Source: Geobacteraceae bacterium
Lineage (GTDB): Bacteria; Desulfobacterota; Desulfuromonadia; Desulfuromonadales; Desulfuromonadaceae
DNA length: 5,633 nucleotides
Reading direction: 5' to 3'
Assembly: GCA_020201305.1 (NCBI GenBank)
Contig: JAIVHC010000206.1
Span: 1-5,633 of the forward strand
A program made the position numbers and the translations under genes. The notes under the pieces are model-generated. The model worked only from the letters and a program-made list of their open reading frames with translations, did not search any database and had not been told where the DNA came from. Positions 1 through 5,633 of this stretch are shown piece by piece; within the stretch, counting starts at the first letter, position 1, and every line of letters starts with the position of its first letter.

Positions 1-354
1 CTGCTGGGTTTGTTCTGGCATCCTGGAGTCATTGTTGTCGGGGCATCCGGGGCGTTATTCGGCCTCATCGGATTTTCGGTAACCTATTTTCACCGCATCG
101 GGGGACGTTTCGCCCACGCCCAGCGCGATTTCATGTTAAAATGGGCCCTGTTTGCGTTTATTTTCGGACTTCTGGTGGGGGCGGACAATGCAGCCCACCT
201 AGGTGGCGCCCTGAGCGGTGCGGCTTTAGGGGCCATGTTCCCCATTTCCATCCAGGCGCGCCGCACCCTCGCCCCGTTGATAAATGTATTGTTTATTGCA
301 AGCGTGGTGATAATGGCTCTCAGTCTTGGGATACTGGTAGCTTCCTGGTTTTAA
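1..354 (+). CDS. Rhomboid-family intramembrane serine protease, C-terminal part (5' end outside window)
   Basis: The reading frame is open from base 1 and ends at TAA 352-354, giving 117 residues of a membrane protein whose N-terminus lies upstream. It shows both halves of the rhomboid Ser-His dyad. The nucleophile motif is GASGALFG (visible residues 14-21, Ser16), and the histidine is in NAAHLGGALSG (His66), with small residues for helix packing around it. Hydrophobic segments lie at about residues 10-30, 47-60, 64-80 and 92-115. Rhomboids cleave single-pass transmembrane proteins within the membrane; the substrate here cannot be told. The TTG at base 10 could be scored as a start, but the rhomboid fold needs helices before the GxSG motif, so this is an incomplete gene rather than a short protein. 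The next gene begins 25 bases downstream, so the two may be co-transcribed. The family call is strong; the physiological role is unknown. Confidence 0.9.
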   Translation: MLGLFWHPGVIVVGASGALFGLIGFSVTYFHRIGGRFAHAQRDFMLKWALFAFIFGLLVGADNAAHLGGALSGAALGAMFPISIQARRTLAPLINVLFIASVVIMALSLGILVASWF

Positions 355-379
355 TCACAACATATTCTGCGCTACGTAT

Positions 380-862
380 ATGGCAAAAAAGAAGACATCA
401 TCATCTCCGGTAACACGCCTGCTCCAGCAACATGGAGCAAGCTTTGACGTGCACGAGTATAAATATACCCCTCAGGGGGGTACCGCGTGTTCTTCCAAGG
501 AACTCGGGGTGGATGAACACCAGGTGATAAAAACCCTGGTCATGGAAGACGAAAAGCAGTCTCCGTACATCATATTAATGCATGGAGACCGCAGCGTTTC
601 CACCAAGGAACTTGCGCGCAGCATAGGATGCAAAACCATTTCTGCATGCAGGCCCGAAGTAGCGCAACGCCATACCGGTTATATGGTTGGGGGCACCTCT
701 CCTTTTGCCACGCGTAAAAAGCTTCCTCTCTACGCTGAGGCAAGCATTATGACACTGGACCAGATATTCATCAATGCAGGCAGGCGTGGTTTGCTGGTGT
801 GTATTGCACCGCAAACGTTGGAATCAATTTTGCGCCCTACCCTGGTACATGTAGCGGTTTAG
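380..862 (+). CDS. ybaK: YbaK-type Cys-tRNA(Pro)/aminoacyl-tRNA deacylase
   Basis: This 160-residue protein covers the whole YbaK/EbsC (prolyl-tRNA editing) domain, about the usual family length. Members are free-standing cytoplasmic enzymes that hydrolyse mischarged tRNA, classically Cys-tRNA(Pro) made by prolyl-tRNA synthetase. Visible landmarks are KELGVDEHQVIKTLV (residues 40-54), where Lys51 aligns with the essential lysine of E. coli YbaK, and the substrate-loop motif TGYMVGGTSPF (99-109) followed by basic ATRKK. The C-terminal part contains NAGRRGLLV, matching the GGKRGL region of E. coli YbaK. The ATG at 380 is chosen because it gives the standard N-terminus (VTRLLQQHGASF). No clear Shine-Dalgarno sequence precedes it, so translation may depend on the rhomboid gene ending 25 bases upstream. 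The wording is closest to betaproteobacterial YbaK as I recall it. Specificity for Cys-tRNA(Pro) rather than another mischarged tRNA is inferred from family membership. Confidence 0.93.
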   Translation: MAKKKTSSSPVTRLLQQHGASFDVHEYKYTPQGGTACSSKELGVDEHQVIKTLVMEDEKQSPYIILMHGDRSVSTKELARSIGCKTISACRPEVAQRHTGYMVGGTSPFATRKKLPLYAEASIMTLDQIFINAGRRGLLVCIAPQTLESILRPTLVHVAV

Positions 863-899
863 ATAAATACCCCAGCGGTAACGCAGACATCTCAAGTCT

Positions 900-924
900 T
901 TGCTTTCGTTAATTGCTATACAAT
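900..924 (+). promoter_or_regulatory. Weak candidate promoter before the transferase pair
   Basis: The 88-base gap after ybaK contains the AT-rich run TGCTATACAAT (914-924). TACAAT (919-924) matches the -10 consensus at five of six bases, and a TG lies just upstream as in extended -10 elements, though not at ideal spacing. The only TTG-like -35 candidate (TTGCTT, 900-905) is too close, at 13 bases. The transferase start codon follows 26 bases after the -10. This is a weak call; read-through from ybaK is equally possible because no clear terminator separates them. Confidence 0.3.
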
Positions 925-935
925 AATTCATTGTT

Positions 936-940
936 GGGAG
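936..940 (+). promoter_or_regulatory. Ribosome binding site for the TIGR04282-type transferase
   Basis: GGGAG lies 10 bases before ATG 951. An in-frame TAA at 924-926 with no start codon between it and 951 makes 951 the earliest possible start. An in-frame ATG at 969, with AGGA four bases before it, is a possible alternative that would remove six residues outside the conserved domain. Confidence 0.5.
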
Positions 941-950
941 ATTTAGCCAC

Positions 951-1643
951 ATGGTCGTGCAGGATAAGATGGAGGACAAAGAACATTGCGCCATCATCGT
1001 GATGACGCGCTACCCGGAAGCGGGAAAGGTTAAAACCCGCCTGATAGAAGAACTCGACCCGGAAGCGGGAAAGGTTAAAACCCGCCTGATAGAAGAACTC
1101 GGCGAGCACGGCGCTACACACCTACATCAGAAAATGGCGGAATACACCATATCCACATTAGACCCCCTTTGTGATATCCAGACCGCCGATCTGTGGATAT
1201 TTTTCAGCGGCGGCAGTACCGGAAAAATGCAAACCTGGCTCGGAGAAGGTCCGGAATACCGCCCTCAGGAGGGAGACACCCTCGGACATAGAATGGCCCA
1301 CGCCTTTGAGCAGGTTTTTGGATCCGGATATAACCGCGCGGTAATGCTGGGCACCGACTGCCCCGACATTGAAGGTGCAAGCGTAGTTAAAGCATTAAAA
1401 TACCTGCGCAGTGCCGATGTAGTCCTGGGCCCGGCGCAGGATGGCGGCTACTATCTTATCGGTCTCAACGAACTTCACCCCGGACTGTTCCGCAACATCG
1501 ACTGGGGTAGTGCTAGAGTTCTCAACCAGACATCCGCGAGCGCAAAAGAACTCAACCTGACCCCGGCTTATCTTGCGCCACTCCGCGACATTGACACCCC
1601 CGAAGACCTGGAAAGCATCCGGGGCACCTTTTTACTTCCGTGA
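951..1643 (+). CDS. TIGR04282 / DUF2064-family nucleotidyl- or glycosyl-transferase with duplicated signature motif
   Basis: The 230-residue protein matches the TIGR04282 family (rSAM/selenodomain-associated transferase 1, DUF2064), a GT-A-fold, nucleotide-sugar-transferase-like group whose substrate is not established. Landmarks are the first strand and signature IIVMTRYPEAGKVKTRL (residues 15-31), LGTDCPDI (133-140) with the expected acidic metal-binding residue, GPAQDGGYYLIGL (160-172) and DIDTPEDL (213-220). The odd point is that residues 22-35 (PEAGKVKTRLIEEL) are repeated exactly at 37-50 with one Asp between, from a 45-bp tandem DNA duplication. Without one copy the protein would read like a normal family member of about 215 residues. 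The insertion falls in the loop and helix expected to hold the nucleotide phosphates, so activity may be altered or lost although the frame stays open. The stop overlaps the next gene's start (GTGA, 1640-1643), implying translational coupling. The family call is firm; function is unknown. Confidence 0.88.
   Translation: MVVQDKMEDKEHCAIIVMTRYPEAGKVKTRLIEELDPEAGKVKTRLIEELGEHGATHLHQKMAEYTISTLDPLCDIQTADLWIFFSGGSTGKMQTWLGEGPEYRPQEGDTLGHRMAHAFEQVFGSGYNRAVMLGTDCPDIEGASVVKALKYLRSADVVLGPAQDGGYYLIGLNELHPGLFRNIDWGSARVLNQTSASAKELNLTPAYLAPLRDIDTPEDLESIRGTFLLP
1012..1101 (+). repeat. Perfect in-frame 2 x 45 bp tandem duplication
   Basis: Bases 1012-1056 and 1057-1101 are identical. The period is 45 bp (15 codons), and the bases just outside break the match on both sides (T1011 versus G1056; G1102 versus A1057), so the unit is exact. 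It encodes PEAGKVKTRLIEEL twice. No silent differences have accumulated, which points to a very recent event or an assembly artefact. Confidence 0.97.
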
Positions 1644-2413
1644 ACACCCCCATGGATAATGCTGCAACCTCACACAACACCCGGAATAACCCTGCGAAGG
1701 CGCTGCTCTCGGTAGTGGTTCCGACCCTGAACGAAGCCGACAACATTGCCGCAACCCTGATGAATCTGGAAAACAGGTGTTACGAGGCGCAGCTATGTGA
1801 AATTGTCCTGGTCGATGGTGGCAGCAACGACTCTACCTTGGATGTAGTGCAAGCGTGCATTCCCCGGCTGGAGAAACGCGGTCTGAATATGCGCATCTTC
1901 CGGAGCAAACGCGGGCGCGCACACCAGATGAACCTCGGTGCCGAAAAGGCGGGGGGGGATATCCTCTTATTTCTGCACGCCGACACTTTGTTGCCTCCCT
2001 ATTTCGATACAAGCATCCGCAATACCCTGAACGCAGAACACCTGACGCTCGGGGCTTTTCGTCTCAATACAGATAAAAACACGCGAAGCATGCAATGGAT
2101 CTGCGGATGCGCCAATCTGCGCACGCGCCTGCTTGCCCTCCCCTACGGAGATCAGGCCCTGTTTATCCGGCGCGCTGATTTTATACGCCTGCATATGTTT
2201 CCCGCGCTGGAGATTATGGAAGACTTTGCTTTTGTACGGAAGGTCAGACGCAATAGGGGTAAAATCTCCCTCCTTACCGATGCAGTTGTAACCTCCGCAC
2301 GACGCTGGCGCAAGCGCGGCTACATCTTCACCTCTCTGTGTAACCAGATGATGATTATGGGTTACTACCTGCGTATACCGACAAGAATCCTGGCGCGCTG
2401 GTACAGAGGCTGA
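1640..2413 (+). CDS. TIGR04283-type family 2 glycosyltransferase
   Basis: A 257-residue GT-A glycosyltransferase of family GT2, matching TIGR04283 (rSAM/selenodomain-associated transferase 2). Motifs in order are LLSVVVPTLNEADNI (residues 22-36), VDGGSNDST (58-66), GRAHQMNLGA (92-101), the DxD-like metal motif LHADT (112-116), PYGDQALFIRR (167-177), the MED catalytic-acid region (192-194) and SARRWRKRG (218-226). All are expected for the family. The usual glycine-rich GGF after the GDQALF block reads instead as LHMF. There is no signal peptide; the C-terminal stretch (about 228-250) is moderately hydrophobic and could touch the membrane. The GTG start at 1640 overlaps the previous stop by four bases; ATG 1652 is an alternative that loses four residues. 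Neither has a good Shine-Dalgarno sequence, which favours translational coupling. A run of eight Gs (1951-1958) lies in the coding region. The sugar donor and acceptor are unknown. Confidence 0.9.
   Translation: MNTPMDNAATSHNTRNNPAKALLSVVVPTLNEADNIAATLMNLENRCYEAQLCEIVLVDGGSNDSTLDVVQACIPRLEKRGLNMRIFRSKRGRAHQMNLGAEKAGGDILLFLHADTLLPPYFDTSIRNTLNAEHLTLGAFRLNTDKNTRSMQWICGCANLRTRLLALPYGDQALFIRRADFIRLHMFPALEIMEDFAFVRKVRRNRGKISLLTDAVVTSARRWRKRGYIFTSLCNQMMIMGYYLRIPTRILARWYRG
1951..1958 (+). repeat. G8 homopolymer tract inside the GT2 gene
   Basis: Eight consecutive Gs span the codons for Ala104-Gly105-Gly106-Asp107, just before the HADT metal-binding motif. The frame is intact as given. A one-base gain or loss would break the catalytic domain in its middle. 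Confidence 0.9.
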
Positions 2414-2489
2414 GCATTTTAGTATCCACTCCCGGCGCCGAGCATCGAACTTAGTAGATACGCAAATGGATATATCGCAGCCTCACGAG

Positions 2490-2518
2490 TTGGCAGGCGG
2501 CGAAATTACCTGTATATT
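2490..2518 (+). promoter_or_regulatory. Sigma70-like promoter for the antiporter gene
   Basis: TTGGCA (2490-2495) and TATATT (2513-2518) are separated by 17 bases, and each matches its consensus hexamer at five of six positions. Transcription would start near 2525, about 50 bases before ATG 2578. The same TTGGCAG heptamer recurs at 2520-2526, where with TATGAC (2544-2549, 18-base spacer) it could form a weaker second promoter. The rest of the 164-base gap (2414-2577) holds only an 8-bp palindrome CGGCGCCG (2433-2440) and no terminator-like stem with a T run. Confidence 0.6.
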
Positions 2519-2577
2519 ATTGGCAGATGATAGATACTTCCAATATGACATAGCTAACAAAACAGGACATACAGAAA

Positions 2578-4743
2578 ATGGTGGACGGGATAGTAAATGA
2601 AAACACTTTCGTAGAAATTGCCTCAATTTTGGGGTTAGCAACCCTTACCGGAATTATAGGGCAAAAACTGCGTCAGCCTTTGATCATCATGTTCCTGGCA
2701 ACGGGTATTCTGGCCGGACCGTCTTTTTTAGGTATCATACATAGCTATGAACAGATTGAGCTTCTTGCCCACATAGGTATAGCCCTGCTGCTGTTTATAG
2801 TAGGGCTCAAACTTGACCTGAAACTGATCAGAACCACCGGGCCTGTCGCCCTCGCCACCGGTCTTGGTCAGATCGTATTCACCTCTCTCATCGGGTTCGG
2901 CATTGCCCTTGTTCTAGGCCTTTCTTACCTCAGTGCGGCATATGTAGCTGTCGCACTTACATTCTCAAGCACTATTATTATCGTAAAGCTCCTGTCAGAC
3001 AAAAAGGAGATTGACTCTCTCCACGGGCAGATCGCCCTGGGTTTTCTGATTGTCCAGGATATCGCTGCCATTCTGGCGCTGGTCGCGCTAACAACTATGG
3101 GGGCATCTACCGGGGGAGCAGATGCAGGATATCTTACGTTTTTGCTGATAGGTGCAAAAGGGATCGGAATGCTGGGGGTGGTCGCCGTCCTCATGAAATA
3201 TGTCATCCCCGGTCTGACTAGGCGTCTCGCACATTCGATGGAACTCTTGACATTATTTGCCATCGCATGGGCGGTTCTCCTCGGTGCAGGGAGTGAACTC
3301 CTGGGTTTCAGCAAGGAAGTCGGCGCTTTTCTGGCCGGCATATCCCTTGCCTCCACCACATTCAGAGATTCAATAGGTGCGCGTCTTACAAGCCTGCGGG
3401 ATTTCCTCCTTTTATTTTTCTTCATAGATTTAGGTGCACGTTTGGATTGGTCCATGGTGGGGGCTCAATTGGGTTCATCCATGGTTTTATCGGTTTTTGT
3501 TCTCATAGGTAATCCGCTCATTGTTCTTATAATCATGGGAAGAATGGGGTATCGTCGTCGCACCGGATTCCTCGCGGGTCTCACGGTCGCACAAATCAGC
3601 GAGTTCTCCCTTATTGTCGCTGCTTTGGGGTTGAGTATCGGTCACATAAATGATGAAACAATGGGACTCATCACCCTGGTGGGGGTAGTCACTATATTTC
3701 TGTCCACATATATGATTCTCTATTCTTCCCAGCTTTACAACATTCTTTCTACCCCTCTGAAGGTTTTTGAAAGACGAAATCCATACCGGGAAGCAGCTAT
3801 TGACAGCCTCGAAAAAACGGAAACGGTTGATGTCATTTTGGTTGGATTGGGCAATTTTGGCAGCGGATTGATGGAACACCTTTTACGCCGAAAAAATGCT
3901 ATAGTGGGCATCGACTTTGACCCTGTCGCTCTGGACAATTGGCGTAAGGCTGGAGTTCCTGTTCTCTATGGGGATATGGCTGATCCGGACATGCATGAAC
4001 AGTTGCCCCTGGGAAAAGCACGCTGGGTTATCAGCACCGTCCGCTCCATGGAAATGAACCTGGCACTTATCCAGAATCTTAAACGCGAGGGCTATACTGG
4101 AAAGGTGGCTTTGACGGCAACCAACAGCCTGGAAGCGTCTGAGTTTGAAAACGCTGGCGCAAATCTCGTATTTCGCCCTTTCAAGGATGCTACAGAACAG
4201 GCTGCCGATGCCCTGTCATATGCGATGGATTTCCTCCCGGATAGCGTTGATTGGCCCGTTTCTTTTCTCGAAGTGCGCATCCGTTCAGATGCAGCTGTCG
4301 CGGGAAACACTGTAGAGGAACTCCCGTTATCGGGATCCGGAGTATCTGTTCTGGCAACCAGCCGAGGGGGGCATATTTTTTACGAGCCGCCCCCGGATTT
4401 CAGAATCTTTCCGTCAGACCGGCTGCTCCTCATGGGACATCCGGATGGGTTGAAAAAAACCGAAACTATCCTCAACCAACTGAAAACTCATGACAATAGC
4501 GCAGATACAGATCGCTTTGAAATCGCCGAAATACAAGTAGCTATAGATTCCGATCTGGCAGGTAAATCCTTAGCTGAACTTCAGTTCCGGCAAAAGTTCG
4601 GCGCAACCCTTGCGGGCATACGCAGAAACCAGGAGCAGATCACTACGATCAATCCCGCGGAACGCTTGCTGGGCAACGATTGTCTGATTGTTATCGGCAA
4701 ATCCAACGCCATCAAAAAACTGCAAAGCATAGCTCCCATTTAA
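2578..4743 (+). CDS. CPA2 (Kef-type) monovalent cation:proton antiporter with RCK_N and two RCK_C domains
   Basis: This 721-residue inner-membrane protein exchanges K+ (or Na+) for H+. Residues about 10-390 form the Na_H_exchanger domain with roughly 12 hydrophobic segments, including the GPSFLG loop (47-52), FIVGLKLDL (73-81), TFSSTIIIVKLL (128-139) and GFSKEVGAFLAG. The ion site reads IVQDIAAI (Gln160-Asp161), the QD pair seen in Kef-like proteins rather than the DD pair of electrogenic Na+/H+ exchangers, so K+/H+ exchange is favoured but not proved. An RCK_N (TrkA-N) domain starts near 417 with GLGNFGSG (423-430) and the acidic Asp446 expected for NAD(H) or nucleotide binding. Two RCK_C (TrkA-C) modules follow at about 561-633 and 647-718. 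These extra modules explain why it is longer than E. coli KefB/KefC (about 600-620). The start is secure: an in-frame TAG at 2551-2553 precedes it with no other start codon between, and AGGA (2564-2567) is a modest ribosome site. The Usp gene follows after 51 bases. Confidence 0.93.
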   Translation: MVDGIVNENTFVEIASILGLATLTGIIGQKLRQPLIIMFLATGILAGPSFLGIIHSYEQIELLAHIGIALLLFIVGLKLDLKLIRTTGPVALATGLGQIVFTSLIGFGIALVLGLSYLSAAYVAVALTFSSTIIIVKLLSDKKEIDSLHGQIALGFLIVQDIAAILALVALTTMGASTGGADAGYLTFLLIGAKGIGMLGVVAVLMKYVIPGLTRRLAHSMELLTLFAIAWAVLLGAGSELLGFSKEVGAFLAGISLASTTFRDSIGARLTSLRDFLLLFFFIDLGARLDWSMVGAQLGSSMVLSVFVLIGNPLIVLIIMGRMGYRRRTGFLAGLTVAQISEFSLIVAALGLSIGHINDETMGLITLVGVVTIFLSTYMILYSSQLYNILSTPLKVFERRNPYREAAIDSLEKTETVDVILVGLGNFGSGLMEHLLRRKNAIVGIDFDPVALDNWRKAGVPVLYGDMADPDMHEQLPLGKARWVISTVRSMEMNLALIQNLKREGYTGKVALTATNSLEASEFENAGANLVFRPFKDATEQAADALSYAMDFLPDSVDWPVSFLEVRIRSDAAVAGNTVEELPLSGSGVSVLATSRGGHIFYEPPPDFRIFPSDRLLLMGHPDGLKKTETILNQLKTHDNSADTDRFEIAEIQVAIDSDLAGKSLAELQFRQKFGATLAGIRRNQEQITTINPAERLLGNDCLIVIGKSNAIKKLQSIAPI

Positions 4744-4768
4744 CATCACTTATGTTGCGCAATATATA
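4740..4768 (+). promoter_or_regulatory. Possible promoter between antiporter and Usp genes
   Basis: TTAACA (4740-4745) overlaps the antiporter stop codon and lies 17 bases before TATATA (4763-4768). They match the sigma70 consensus at five and four of six positions. This could drive the Usp gene independently, but a 51-base gap without a terminator also allows co-transcription. A short CA repeat (ACACACACAC, about 4770-4779) follows it. Confidence 0.35.
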
Positions 4769-4781
4769 GACACACACACGT

Positions 4782-4785
4782 GAGG
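4782..4785 (+). promoter_or_regulatory. Ribosome binding site for the Usp gene
   Basis: GAGG lies nine bases before ATG 4795. An in-frame TAA (4786-4788) directly upstream of the start rules out a longer N-terminus. Confidence 0.7.
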
Positions 4786-4794
4786 TAATCGACC

Positions 4795-5633
4795 ATGAAA
4801 CAGTTCAAAAACATACTCTACGTAAACGAGCCAAACGTGCATCAGAACACAGCTCTTGCGCGTGCAGTCTCTCTGGCACAAAGTAACCATGCCGATCTCA
4901 CCGTTATTGATGTGGTTCCAACTCAGGCGGTCACAGCGGGGATAGGTCTGCCTTTAAGGGGACAGATATCCGGTGAACTGCGCGCTGCTGTGGAATCAAA
5001 GCATCGCAATGCCATGGAATCCATGCTTGAACCTTTCAGCAAACGCCTGCAAATCCGGGTGGAGGTGCTAATCGGCAAAACATACCTTGAAGCAATTCGA
5101 GCGGTATTGAAAAGCGGATATGATCTTCTCATCAAGCCAGCAGAAGACCCGAACTGGACAGACAGACTCTTCGGCAGCGATGACTTGCACCTTCTACGCA
5201 AATGTCCCTGTCCGGTCTGGCTCATGAAACCAACAGCGCGACCAACCTTCAACAACATCCTAGCAACAGTCGATTTCGACCTCCTGGCTCCGCCCCCTTT
5301 CGAGCATGAATTAAACCGCGAGATTCTGGAACTGTCCGCGTCACTGGCGCTTTCCGACATAGCATCGTTGCATCTGGTTCATGCGTGGGAGGCCTATGCT
5401 GAAAGGACTATATTGTCTCGCGGTGGCATGTCATCTGAAGGGATGAATGATTACGTTGAGAATACCCAGGATCGTCAGCGGGAGAAACTATACCAGCTAG
5501 CTGAAGAATTGCGCGGTTGGCTTAGCAAGGAATCCTATGCCCGTCTTGATCTCAGCTTCCATCTACCCGAGGGGCCTGCTAAAAAAGTAATCTTGCCTTT
5601 AGCGACAAAATTGCAGGCTGATCTGGTCGTTAT
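4795..5633 (+). CDS. UspE-like tandem universal stress protein (3' end outside window)
   Basis: The frame is open from ATG 4795 to the window edge, giving 279 residues without a stop. It contains two Usp domains in tandem, as in E. coli UspE (about 316 residues), so roughly the last 30-40 residues are missing. Domain 1 runs from KNILYVNEP (residues 5-13) to about 147 and ends with FGSDDLHLLRKCPCPVWLMKP (around 126-146), closely like the PTDWHLLRKCPSPVWMV stretch of UspE. Domain 2 begins at FNNILATVDFD (152-162) and continues through LHLVHAWEAY to LATKLQADLVV at the edge; its ATP-loop region, if present, is outside. Domain 1 lacks the G-2X-G part of the usual Usp ATP-binding motif and reads KPAEDPNWTDRLFGS there. 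The protein is soluble, with no signal peptide or membrane segment. Usp proteins act in stress survival, often by nucleotide binding. Its place after the antiporter suggests a shared role in ion or pH stress, which is inference. Confidence 0.9.
   Translation, partial: MKQFKNILYVNEPNVHQNTALARAVSLAQSNHADLTVIDVVPTQAVTAGIGLPLRGQISGELRAAVESKHRNAMESMLEPFSKRLQIRVEVLIGKTYLEAIRAVLKSGYDLLIKPAEDPNWTDRLFGSDDLHLLRKCPCPVWLMKPTARPTFNNILATVDFDLLAPPPFEHELNREILELSASLALSDIASLHLVHAWEAYAERTILSRGGMSSEGMNDYVENTQDRQREKLYQLAEELRGWLSKESYARLDLSFHLPEGPAKKVILPLATKLQADLVV

Noticed and set aside
10..354. Short complete protein starting at TTG 10
   Set aside because: The frame is open to base 1 and a rhomboid needs several helices before GASG, so this is the end of a longer gene.
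871..915. Possible terminator hairpin after ybaK (TAACG...CGTTA with inner AGAC/GTCT)
   Set aside because: The stem is short and broken by unpaired bases, is not GC-rich, and has no T run after it.
909..1121. Minus-strand open frame with a repeated FFYQAGFNLSRFRV segment
   Set aside because: It is the antisense shadow of the 45-bp duplication in the transferase gene. It has no recognisable domain and no ribosome site that I could see.
2433..2440. Palindrome CGGCGCCG after the GT2 gene
   Set aside because: Only eight bases with no loop and no following T run, so it cannot be called a terminator or operator on this evidence.
2925..3455. Minus-strand open frame of 176 codons
   Set aside because: It lies wholly inside the strongly supported antiporter gene, its composition is Arg/Ser/Pro/Ala-rich as expected of a shadow frame, and it resembles no family I know.
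4923..5360. Minus-strand open frame of 145 codons
   Set aside because: It is antisense to the UspE-like gene, which has clear Usp motifs and a good ribosome site; the antisense product is Ser/Arg-rich with no domain.

Overview
The window reads as ordinary chromosomal DNA of a Gram-negative bacterium. The YbaK-like protein carries the wording typical of betaproteobacterial YbaK homologues (KELGVDEHQVIKTLVMEDE, then GYMVGGTSPF). A betaproteobacterium, possibly of the Nitrosomonadales type, is my best guess; this comes from remembered family patterns, not a search. All genes are on the + strand and tightly packed, and no gap between genes exceeds 165 bases. I see no tRNA, rRNA, CRISPR array, insertion sequence or phage gene.

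Layout: (1) bases 1-354 hold the C-terminal part of a rhomboid-family intramembrane serine protease, cut by the window edge. (2) 380-862 is a YbaK-type aminoacyl-tRNA deacylase. (3) 951-1643 and 1640-2413 are two nucleotide-sugar-type transferases that overlap by four bases. They match the TIGR04282 (DUF2064) and TIGR04283 (GT2) families, which are known to occur as a pair. (4) After a 164-base gap with a good sigma70-like promoter, 2578-4743 encodes a large CPA2 (Kef-type) monovalent cation:proton antiporter with an RCK_N domain and two RCK_C domains. (5) 4795 to the window end encodes most of a tandem-domain, UspE-like universal stress protein.

Functionally there are three loose groups: a protease plus a tRNA-editing gene; a probably translationally coupled glycosyltransferase pair for an unknown small molecule or surface glycan; and an ion-homeostasis/stress pair in which the antiporter is followed by a soluble Usp that could act in the same stress response.

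The most unusual item is a perfect, in-frame 2 x 45 bp tandem duplication (1012-1101) in the TIGR04282-type gene. It doubles exactly the PEAGKVKTRL nucleotide-binding signature. The two copies are identical at the DNA level, so this is either a very recent mutation or an assembly artefact. Other points are a G8 tract in the GT2 gene, a 30-bp-spaced TTGGCAG direct repeat at the antiporter promoter, and loss of the glycine-rich ATP loop in the first Usp domain. I found no convincing sign of a wholly new system.
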